A stretch of 64,000 bases of DNA from Rhodothermales bacterium (GTDB taxonomy: Bacteria; Bacteroidota; Rhodothermia; Rhodothermales; Bin80): positions 56,637-120,636 of the forward strand of contig JANQES010000077.1 in the NCBI GenBank assembly GCA_028278205.1, in the 5' to 3' direction. The notes beneath the pieces are model-generated. The model was given only the letters and a program-made list of their open reading frames with translations, did no database searches and had not been told where the DNA came from. The position numbers and the translations under genes were made by a program. Positions 23,784 to 30,895 of the stretch are shown here, in pieces. Each line of letters opens with the position of its first letter. The stretch's first letter is position 1.

Positions 23784-23945
23784 ATTTTGGATTTTAGATT
23801 TTGGATTTTGGATTGGTCTGAGACGCCGCCGTCATCTCAATCGAAAAAGTCCCAACGCCAGCAAACGTCGCAGCTTCTTCGATTACTTGATTCGGATGCG
23901 ATAAACAATCCAAAATCCAAAATCCAAAATCTAAAATCCAAAATC
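23784..23945. repeat. Family B word repeat (ATTTTGGATTTTAGATT), inverted arms
   Basis: Left arm 23784-23816 and right arm 23906-23945 (CCAAAATCCAAAATC units) are reverse complements around an 89-nt loop. The loop contains TCTCAATCGAAAAAG, also present in the loop of the 27513 copy. The right arm touches the stop codon of the ECF gene, and the left arm stops 11 nt short of the kinase start. Confidence 0.85.
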
Positions 23946-24507
23946 AGGAACTCCATTGGAGCGAGAGCCAGGCGCGCGCTTTGCGCACCTCGCGCTGGAT
24001 GGTGGCCCGCGATACGCCCAGCGCCGTCGCCGACTCTTCCGCCGTCAGCCCGCCGAAATAGCGGTGTTCGAGGATCTGGCTCTGGCGCGGGTCGATCTGC
24101 GCCAGACGCGTGAGCGCATCGTCGAGATCCAGAATCTCCTCGACCGACAGGTCCGCCTTCGCCAGCAGGTCTTCGTTGAAATCCACTTTCTGATGGCCGC
24201 CGCCGCGTTTACCGGCTCTCTTTTTGCGCCCGTAATCCACCAAAATGTTGCGCATCATCCGGGAGGCCATCACCAGAAAATGCACCCGCCCCTCAATCTG
24301 CACCTGCTCGGCATTGATCAGCTTCAGGTAGACTTCGTGGACGAGCGCTGTGGCGTTGAGCGTGTGGTCGGCCTGTTCGTCGCGCAGGCGGGCGTGGGCC
24401 AGTTGCTGAAGTTGGGTGTAGACGAGCGGCATGAGACGACCGAGCGCCTCGTCATCGCCTTCTCTCCAGTCTATCAGTAGCTGTGTAACCTCGGACGGGG
24501 GCACCAT
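23944..24507 (-). CDS. ECF-type RNA polymerase sigma factor
   Basis: 187 residues and clearly paralogous to the factor at 10028. Region 2 contains HTLNATALVHEVYLKL and FLVMASRMMRNILVDYGR. Region 4 contains IDPRQSQILEHRYFGGLT and the helix-turn-helix ALGVSRATIQREVR. It heads the operon ECF - kinase 4 - small protein - (kinase 3 - lipoprotein). No anti-sigma gene is adjacent. The divergent pixA-like genes are natural candidate targets, since the shared 23-bp motif lies in the same intergenic region. Confidence 0.9.
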   Translation of the reverse strand: MVPPSEVTQLLIDWREGDDEALGRLMPLVYTQLQQLAHARLRDEQADHTLNATALVHEVYLKLINAEQVQIEGRVHFLVMASRMMRNILVDYGRKKRAGKRGGGHQKVDFNEDLLAKADLSVEEILDLDDALTRLAQIDPRQSQILEHRYFGGLTAEESATALGVSRATIQREVRKARAWLSLQWSS

Positions 24508-24597
24508 AGTCTATGGCCCGGTGATGAGGAGAACGATAGGCAAGGTCCGTACGGGCAGGTGAAATTCAAATGCACACATCAGACAATAAAACCGCTT

Positions 24598-24620
24598 CGC
24601 TCATGAATAACAAGCGTTTA
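24598..24620 (-). promoter_or_regulatory. 23-bp motif shared upstream of both ECF sigma genes, second copy
   Basis: CGCTCATGAA-T-AACAAGCGTTTA, one base different from 10675-10697. It lies 91 nt upstream of the ECF start and 271 nt upstream of the divergent pixA-like gene. Confidence 0.5.
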
Positions 24621-24683
24621 ATACGGCAGCACATTTTTTTTCGAGGCCGTGATACAGCAGCGCTCGTTTTTACGCACATAGGA

Positions 24684-24738
24684 CGACGACACCCTCACAG
24701 CCAGCACGGCGGAGGCTTTTCTCTTCCCGGTGTCGTCG
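24684..24738 (+). other. Hairpin in the leader of the first pixA-like gene
   Basis: CGACGACACC (24684-24693) and GGTGTCGTCG (24729-24738) are perfect complements around a 35-nt loop, 150 nt upstream of the gene start. The remaining intergenic DNA (24508-24890) shows no further gene. The hairpin could be a leader structure stabilising an abundant mRNA or a regulatory fold. Confidence 0.4.
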
Positions 24739-24890
24739 GAGAGAAAATGCTTCGTCCCCGGCTTCTAGATGAGCCGAAGAAAAGCCGAAGCGCCCTCGGC
24801 AGATGCGCTGCCCGACCGCGCGGATTTGAGTCGTTCTTCTGCTCGCCAACACACCACAACCTAACAACCCTAACAAAAGAGGTAATCAAC

Positions 24891-25430
24891 ATGGCTGATA
24901 TTGACATTCTCTGTGCTATCGACGCCGAGACAATTATGGAACAACATCCCAACGGTGGAGGAAGCACTGCCGACAGTGCCGTATACGCCGGTAACGAAAA
25001 TATCTACATGGTCGTGAAGTCGGGCGAGGCCATTAGCGGCCAAGCCGGCGCTGAGCTGAACGTCCGTGCGTCAATCGGCGACAACGTCCGATGGCGCGAA
25101 GTATCGCTCAGCGTCAACTTCGACTATGGGGTCGTCTTTGCCGCTTTCACTACGAGCACGCAGTTGATCCAGGTGCCGCCGTCTCTTATCGGTGGGGTAG
25201 CCGGCAGTACGGTGTACCACATACTCACGCCCATGCCGGTACAAACCAGCCCGCCCAACACCCCTCCCTGGAGCGCTACGTCTAAGGACGCGCCGTATCA
25301 CTTCTGGCAGTCTACCGTCATGGCAACGGGCTCGGTGACCTACCATTGGGTCTTCCAGATCTTCGATGACCGTGGCAACTCCAAGGGGTACTTTAAGTGG
25401 GATCCCTTCATCACGATCTCCGACCGCTGA
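24891..25430 (+). CDS. PixA/AidA-type inclusion body protein, single domain
   Basis: 179 residues from ATG 24891 (MADIDILCAIDAETIM) with AGAGGT nine bases upstream. Upstream in-frame starts run into untranslated leader. Family hallmarks in order: the N-terminal strand ending AIDAETIM, IYMVVKSGEAISGQAGAELN, GDNVRWREVSLS, and C-terminal GYFKWDPFITI. This is the PixA/AidA family (PF12306), known from crystalline cytoplasmic inclusions in Xenorhabdus and a quorum-regulated protein in Ralstonia. Biochemical function is unknown. It has no signal peptide. It is divergent from the ECF-kinase operon. Confidence 0.88.
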   Translation: MADIDILCAIDAETIMEQHPNGGGSTADSAVYAGNENIYMVVKSGEAISGQAGAELNVRASIGDNVRWREVSLSVNFDYGVVFAAFTTSTQLIQVPPSLIGGVAGSTVYHILTPMPVQTSPPNTPPWSATSKDAPYHFWQSTVMATGSVTYHWVFQIFDDRGNSKGYFKWDPFITISDR

Positions 25431-25575
25431 GAAACGATCACAAACCGCAACGGTGTCATCTCGCTCCCCCCGTCTGTGCGGGGGGAGCAGAGAGATCACC
25501 TCTGTTGAGAGGGGGAAGTCCCTCGATTCCCATCGATTACTGATCACGACATCAAAGTACGAAGAGGTATTCCTG

Positions 25576-26715
25576 ATGCACGATGCCACCAATATTCTCA
25601 TCTCGATCGACGCTGAGAGCATTCTCAAGGCGTATGAGAATCCCTCACAATCGCCTGATAAGCCGACCCTGGTCGACGGCAAGTATGTCTATGCCGTCGC
25701 CGCGTCTGCCGATGGTATCACCGGTGAAGTCAAGGATGTTGTGAAGGTGGCCGTATCAGTCGGAGACGAGATCCGCTGGCGCGAGGTCAGTTTAAGCCTG
25801 AGCTTTGCGTATTCTGTTGTGTTTTACAATCTCAAGACCTCTGACGTACCAGGAGAGCAGCGGGGGGCACGGCTCGTCCTGAGCCCGCCTGTTCTGAAAG
25901 GGGGAATCGAGACCGAGGAGGGCTTTTTTCCGCCCCAGAAAAAAGCCATCGTCAGCCAAACCAAGACACCTACGCCGATACAAACGACCCCGCCCAACAC
26001 TCCGCCCTGGGATGCGAAGGTTGAGGAGACACCCTATTATTATTGGATGACCCAGGTTACTGAAGCCGGTCGACGCTCGGATGTTTTGCAATGGCAGTTC
26101 ACCATTCGAGACCAAAGGGGCGCTCTCCAGGGCTATTTCGCCTGGAACGTCGAGGTGATGAACCGGTCGGAAATTATTGATATTCTCGTTGCTATCGACG
26201 CCGAGACGATTATGGCCAACTATCCCAACGGCGGAGGCACCGAAGCCAAGCCTACCTTGCTCGATGCCAACAAGTACTTCTACATGGTCGTCAAGACTGC
26301 CAGCGTCGTCAGCGGCAATGCCGGCGGTGAACTCGACGTCAGCGCCAACATCGGCGACGTGATCCGGTGGCGCGAAGTATCGCTGAGCGTCAACTTCGAA
26401 TATGGAGTCGCGTTCGCCGGCTTCCGGGCCTCCTCCGGTGGAGCCAACATCCAGTTGCCGCCGTCTCTTATCGGTGGAGTATCCGGCCAAACCGTGTACC
26501 AGGTAAAGACGCCTATGCCCAAACAAACCAGCCCGCCTAACAGCCCGCCCTGGGGCGACGTGGATAAGGATGCACCGTATCATTTCTGGCAGAGCACCGC
26601 GATGGCCGCCGGCAAGGTGACCTACCAGTGGGTCTTCCAGATCTTCGATCAGGCGGGCACCTCCAAGGGATACTTCGGGTGGGATCCGTTCATCAGCATC
26701 TCCGATCCTGGCTGA
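25576..26715 (+). CDS. Tandem two-domain PixA/AidA-type inclusion body protein
   Basis: 379 residues from ATG 25576 (MHDATNILISIDAESIL), with GAAGAGGT upstream. Starting at 25366 would read through the previous gene's end. Domain 1 (about 1-195) is divergent, with a longer mid-loop containing GFFPPQKKA. Domain 2 (about 200-379) is close to the single-domain gene at 24891 (GDVIRWREVSLSVNFEYG, GYFGWDPFISISD). A natural reading is duplication of the single gene followed by fusion. Fused domains could cross-link an inclusion lattice. Confidence 0.88.
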   Translation: MHDATNILISIDAESILKAYENPSQSPDKPTLVDGKYVYAVAASADGITGEVKDVVKVAVSVGDEIRWREVSLSLSFAYSVVFYNLKTSDVPGEQRGARLVLSPPVLKGGIETEEGFFPPQKKAIVSQTKTPTPIQTTPPNTPPWDAKVEETPYYYWMTQVTEAGRRSDVLQWQFTIRDQRGALQGYFAWNVEVMNRSEIIDILVAIDAETIMANYPNGGGTEAKPTLLDANKYFYMVVKTASVVSGNAGGELDVSANIGDVIRWREVSLSVNFEYGVAFAGFRASSGGANIQLPPSLIGGVSGQTVYQVKTPMPKQTSPPNSPPWGDVDKDAPYHFWQSTAMAAGKVTYQWVFQIFDQAGTSKGYFGWDPFISISDPG

Positions 26716-26782
26716 GCACCGATCTCAAACCACAACATTTTCTCAGAAAATCGCCTTGACGATGGCTGATGCGCAACACACC

Positions 26783-27352
26783 CTATTCATCCACGATCAG
26801 AAAGACGTCCTCCACGACGTGGATGATGCCGTTGGAGGCATCGACGGTGGCGATAATTTTGGTGCCGTTGACGTAGGTGCCGTCTTCTCTGACTTCGACG
26901 GGTACTTTGTGGCCCGTGGCTTGCGCCAGTTGCATCCCATCTTTCAAGTATTCGGGGAGATACTTGCCCGCCGCCGCATGCGAGGTGATGATCTTGGCCA
27001 GCTTGTCCTTGTTCTCCGGCTTGAGCAGATCGTCGAGCGTCCCTTCGGGCAGCTTGTCGAAGGCGGCGTTGGTGGGCGCAAAGACGGTGATCGGGCCGGT
27101 GTTGGATAACACGCCGACCAGATCGGCAGCCTGCACGGCCTTCACGAGCGTGGTATGATCCGGCGAACCGGCAGCGACCTTCACGATGTTCTTCTGCGAC
27201 ACGTTATCGACGATGCCGCCTTGATCGTGATTGGACGGAAACTCCGTATCAGCATCGCTCATGGCTGCCTCATAGTCGCCCCCGCCGCACGCGCTGAAAA
27301 GGACGAGGAAAAGGGCTGTGAGCAGAGCGATGGGAAGGGTATGCTTTTTCAT
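26783..27352 (-). CDS. Fasciclin (FAS1) domain lipoprotein
   Basis: 189 residues. The signal peptide ends in LFLVLFSAC (lipid-anchored Cys22), then comes a low-complexity linker and one FAS1 domain with both conserved boxes (ITVFAPTNAAFDKLP, and DASNGIIHVVEDVFL at the end). FAS1 lipoproteins are surface adhesion or matrix proteins. It is convergent with the pixA-like genes. A short palindrome ATTTTCTCAGAAAAT at 26737-26751 separates them. Confidence 0.9.
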   Translation of the reverse strand: MKKHTLPIALLTALFLVLFSACGGGDYEAAMSDADTEFPSNHDQGGIVDNVSQKNIVKVAAGSPDHTTLVKAVQAADLVGVLSNTGPITVFAPTNAAFDKLPEGTLDDLLKPENKDKLAKIITSHAAAGKYLPEYLKDGMQLAQATGHKVPVEVREDGTYVNGTKIIATVDASNGIIHVVEDVFLIVDE

Positions 27353-27512
27353 GACGAACCTGTTCTGGGGTGAAAAGGAGGACGAACGGCCAGCGGCGAA
27401 AACGAATTGCGGGGAGACTCACGCGCGAGCCGCCTTAAGAATATCAGGATGTAAAACTTTGTGTTGCCGGGAGACGCCGTGATCTTGTGTAGGTCATTCC
27501 CTGACAGTGCCG

Positions 27513-27669
27513 ATTTTGGATTTTAGATTTTGGATTTTGGATTGGTCTCGTTTAGCACCGGCATCTCAATCGAAAAAGCCGCAGCTGATTCGACTGTCGC
27601 GGCTTCCTCGTTTATTGAAGGGGGATCGGAAACTTCCCAATCCAAAATCCAAAATCTAAAATCCAAAAT
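27513..27669. repeat. Family B word repeat, second copy
   Basis: Left arm 27513-27545 is identical to the left arm at 23784. The right arm is 27637-27669. The 91-nt loop shares TCTCAATCGAAAAAG with the first copy and has its own hairpin GCCGC...GCGGC. The reading frame crossing it would wrongly extend the PadR gene. Confidence 0.88.
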
Positions 27670-27706
27670 TTCCCACCTTTCTGTAACCATCTTTCTGCCG
27701 GGCGCG

Positions 27707-27730
27707 TATTTCTTCTGTTTACCAGAAATA
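27707..27730. promoter_or_regulatory. Candidate operator upstream of PadR2
   Basis: TATTTCT (27707-27713) and AGAAATA (27724-27730) form a perfect dyad spaced 10 nt apart, 22 nt upstream of the PadR start. An autorepressing PadR could bind it. Spacing differs from the classical ATGT-N8-ACAT operator, so the assignment is tentative. Confidence 0.35.
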
Positions 27731-27751
27731 ATCCCCTCACCCTCCTCCGGC

Positions 27752-28072
27752 ATGACCCTGCTACGCCGCACCGAAGAGTTGATCCTGCTCGCCGTCCTCC
27801 AGCTTGGCGAGAATGCCTACGGCGTCACCATCCGGCGGCATCTCATGGAGATCACCGGCGAGCACTTCTCGTTCGCCTCCGTCTACGTCCCCCTCGACCG
27901 CCTGACCGAGCGCGGCTACGTGACGGCCACCGACGGGCCGCCGACGAAAGAGCGCGGCGGGCGCCGCCGCCGTTTCTACCGGGTGACACCCGGCGGCGTG
28001 GCAGCACTGGCCGAGATGGAACGCGTCCGTAGCGCCCTCCGGCAGGGCGTCCCGAAACTGGCGTTCGGATAA
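27752..28072 (+). CDS. PadR-family transcriptional regulator
   Basis: 106 residues from ATG 27752 (MTLLRRTEELILLAVLQL). Earlier frames are translated repeat. Winged helix with YGVTIRRHLMEITG, SVYVPLDRLTERGYV and GGRRRRFYRVTPGG. It is four bases from permease C and presumably co-transcribed and translationally coupled with it. Confidence 0.9.
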   Translation: MTLLRRTEELILLAVLQLGENAYGVTIRRHLMEITGEHFSFASVYVPLDRLTERGYVTATDGPPTKERGGRRRRFYRVTPGGVAALAEMERVRSALRQGVPKLAFG

Positions 28073-28076
28073 CCCC

Positions 28077-30677
28077 ATGAGCCGACACGACACCCCGCCC
28101 CGCCTGGGCGCGTGGCTGCTCGAACGCCTGCGCCCCCACGGAGACAGCGACGTCTTGCTGGGCGATTTCGAAGAAGAATATCATTACCTGCGCGGGCGCT
28201 ACGGCGCGCGCGCAGCCCGCCGATGGTACTGGAGGCAGGTGCTGCTGTCTCTGCCCGGCTTCACCGCTCAACTGGCCTACTGGAGTCTGACCATGCTGAA
28301 AAATTACCTGATCATCGCCGGGCGCCAACTCGTCAAGAACGGGCGGTATACTGTTATCAACGTCGTCGGGCTGTCGGTGGCGCTGGCCTGTTGCATCGTG
28401 GCCTATCTCAACTACGACTTCAGCTTCGGCTTCGACAAATTCCACGAAAACGCCGAGCGGATCTACCGGGTCAACAGCATCCGCGTGGTCCACGACAACC
28501 CGCAGGAGTGGGGCATCACGCCGATGCCGCTGGGGCCGGCGATGCAGGCAGAGTTTCCCTTCATCGACAACGTGGTGCGCATCTCGCTGGGCGACGCCGT
28601 GTTCCAGTACGAGGAAAAGGTCTTCAACGAGACGGTCTATTTTGCCGATCCCGCCTTCTTCGACGTCTTCACCTTCCCCCTCCGGCACGGCACCCCCGAC
28701 GTGCTGCGCGACCCTGGCAGGATCGTCCTCAACCCCGAGACCGCCGTCAAATACTTCGGTCAGGAAAATCCGATAGGCCGCCAGGTGACGATCCGCTTCG
28801 ACGACGAACTCCGGACGTTCACCGTCGGCGCCGTCGTCGAGAAGATCCCACAAAACTCCAGCATCCAGTTCGACATTCTGGCGGCCTACGACAACCTCCG
28901 CGTCTACGGCGACGACCTCGAAGATTGGAGACGCTGGGGACACGTCACCTTCCTCGACGTGCCGGATCCGGCGGCGCTCGCCGGGCTCTCCGACCGGCTC
29001 ACGGCGTACATCGGCCTGCAAAACACGGCGCGGCCCGACCTGGAATTCGAACGGTTCTACTTCGTGCCGCTGCCGGAGATGTTTCTGACCTCAGACCCCA
29101 CGCGGGCCTATATCCTGACCGAGAGCCTGCACCCGGCGGCGGTCGTCTCGCCCGCCGTCATCGCGGTGCTGCTTTTGTTGATGGCGTGTTTCAACTTCAT
29201 GAACACGGCCATCGCGTTTGCGGGCAAGCGGCTCAAGGAGATCGGCGTGCGCAAGGTGATGGGCGGGCTGCGGCGGCAACTCATCGGGCAGTTTATGGGC
29301 GAGAGCATGCTGCTGTGCGTAATCGCCTTCGGGCTGGCGCTGCTGCTGGCCGAGGTCTTCGCGCCGGCCTACAGCAGCCTCTGGCCGTACCTGGACCTTC
29401 AGGTCGATTATGCCGACAACGCGCCGCTGCTGGTTTTTCTGGCGGCGCTGCTGCTGATCACCGGTATCATCGCCGGGGCGTATCCGGCGTTTTACATCAG
29501 CAGTTTCAGCCCCGTCAACATCCTCAAAGGCCGCCAGCAACTCGCCGGGCTCAACTACTTCACCCGCGCGCTGCTGACCTTCCAACTCACCATCGCCGTG
29601 ATGGTGATCCTGGCCGGCATCGTCTTCACCAACAACGCCCGGTATCAGGAAACCGTCGACCTGGGCTACGACAAGGAGATGGTGCTGATGGTGCCGCTGG
29701 GCAACCCGGATCGTTTTACGACTTACCGGGATGCGCTCGTGCAGAATCCGGACATCCTCAACGTCGCCGGTTCGCGCAGCCACATCGGCTACTCGTACTT
29801 CGGACGCGTAGCCGAGACGCTGCCCGCTGCCGGGCGCGAGGCTATCAAAGGCGAGATCGATGTCTACCTCATCGGCGAGAATTATCTGGAAACGATGGGC
29901 CTGCGCATCGTCGACGGGCGCGGCTTCGACCTCGATATGGACACCGATTTCACCGATGCCGTGATGGTCAATCAAACCTTTGCCCGTCAGTTCGGCCTGA
30001 CTGAGCCGGTCGGGCAAACGATCATCCTCGACAGCACGCGCTACGAGGTCGTGGGGGTGTTCGAAGACTTTTTCGATGCCGGCGTCTGGAACCCCGTCGA
30101 TCCCGGCGCCCTGCGCCTCACCACGCCGGATCGGTATTACTATCTGTCGGCGCGCGTCCGGAGCGACAGGCTGGACGAGACCAACGCGTTCCTGCGCCAG
30201 ACGTGGCAGCGGCTCGTGCCGGAAGAACCGTATAACGGCCTGTACCAGAACGAGGAGGTGCTCGCCGAAGCGAAAACGATCAACACGGGCATCAGGACGA
30301 CGTTCTTCTACATCGCCCTGCTCGCCACCGTGATTGCAGCGGCGGGGCTTTTCGGGTTGATGTCGCTGGCTATCGCCCGGCGGACGAAGGAGATCGGCAT
30401 CCGCAAGGTGCTCGGTGCGTCGGTCTTCAGCGTGGGGCGGCTCATCAACAAAGAGTTCATCGTGATGCTGCTAATTGCGTCGGTTTTGGCTTCGGTGCTG
30501 GGCTATTTCGTGATCAAGATGCTGCTCGACAGCATCTGGGCCTACCACGGCGGCGTGGGCCTGCTGCCATGCGTGCTGGCCACGGTGTTCATGTTCGTAA
30601 TCGCCCTGGCGACGGTCGGCTGGCAGGTTTATAAGATCGCCACGTCGAATCCGGTGCAGGCGTTGCGGTATGAGTAA
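28077..30677 (+). CDS. Permease with N-terminal prefix domain (permease C)
   Basis: 866 residues. The prefix (about 1-72) has GDFEEEYHYLRGRYG...ARRWYWRQ. The duplicated MacB/FtsX body starts MLKNYLIIAGRQL. Coupling motifs are KEIGVRKVMGG and KEIGIRKVLGA, and the tail is NPVQALRYE. It is the most divergent permease here. Its penultimate region reads SIWAYHGGVGLLPCVL instead of EISWPIFL, and it is the only complete copy lacking the 26-bp palindrome. Confidence 0.88.
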   Translation: MSRHDTPPRLGAWLLERLRPHGDSDVLLGDFEEEYHYLRGRYGARAARRWYWRQVLLSLPGFTAQLAYWSLTMLKNYLIIAGRQLVKNGRYTVINVVGLSVALACCIVAYLNYDFSFGFDKFHENAERIYRVNSIRVVHDNPQEWGITPMPLGPAMQAEFPFIDNVVRISLGDAVFQYEEKVFNETVYFADPAFFDVFTFPLRHGTPDVLRDPGRIVLNPETAVKYFGQENPIGRQVTIRFDDELRTFTVGAVVEKIPQNSSIQFDILAAYDNLRVYGDDLEDWRRWGHVTFLDVPDPAALAGLSDRLTAYIGLQNTARPDLEFERFYFVPLPEMFLTSDPTRAYILTESLHPAAVVSPAVIAVLLLLMACFNFMNTAIAFAGKRLKEIGVRKVMGGLRRQLIGQFMGESMLLCVIAFGLALLLAEVFAPAYSSLWPYLDLQVDYADNAPLLVFLAALLLITGIIAGAYPAFYISSFSPVNILKGRQQLAGLNYFTRALLTFQLTIAVMVILAGIVFTNNARYQETVDLGYDKEMVLMVPLGNPDRFTTYRDALVQNPDILNVAGSRSHIGYSYFGRVAETLPAAGREAIKGEIDVYLIGENYLETMGLRIVDGRGFDLDMDTDFTDAVMVNQTFARQFGLTEPVGQTIILDSTRYEVVGVFEDFFDAGVWNPVDPGALRLTTPDRYYYLSARVRSDRLDETNAFLRQTWQRLVPEEPYNGLYQNEEVLAEAKTINTGIRTTFFYIALLATVIAAAGLFGLMSLAIARRTKEIGIRKVLGASVFSVGRLINKEFIVMLLIASVLASVLGYFVIKMLLDSIWAYHGGVGLLPCVLATVFMFVIALATVGWQVYKIATSNPVQALRYE

Positions 30678-30678
30678 T

Positions 30679-30823
30679 GCAACCGCAGATCAGGGCAGAT
30701 GGGCGCGGATGAACGCGGATAGGGCTGAGATAAGGCCAGGTCCTGCGCGGATGATCTGCGCCCATCCGCGTTCATCTGCGGTTGCAATCATCTGCGCCTA
30801 TCCGCGTTCATCTGCGGTTGCAG
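30679..30823. repeat. Family A word repeat, inverted arms between permeases C and D
   Basis: Forward arm (30679-30722) GCAACCGCAGATCAGGGCAG..., then two reverse arms ending ATCTGCGGTTGCA at 30787 and 30822. The frame that would lengthen permease D through this region only translates the repeat. Confidence 0.85.
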
Positions 30824-30895
30824 TGCAACAAATCCCAACTCATCCGTAGTGCTATAAAACTAGCATTTCTCTCACCCTCTCGCCCCGCCATCCCG

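Noticed and set aside
23784..23945. CRISPR-like appearance of the short repeated words
   Set aside because: Repeat units are contiguous 7-10 nt variants with inverted arms, no regular 30-40 nt spacers, and no cas genes occur.
27530..27751. N-terminal extension of the second PadR protein
   Set aside because: It is the translated loop and right arm of the Family B repeat; the PadR fold begins at 27752.
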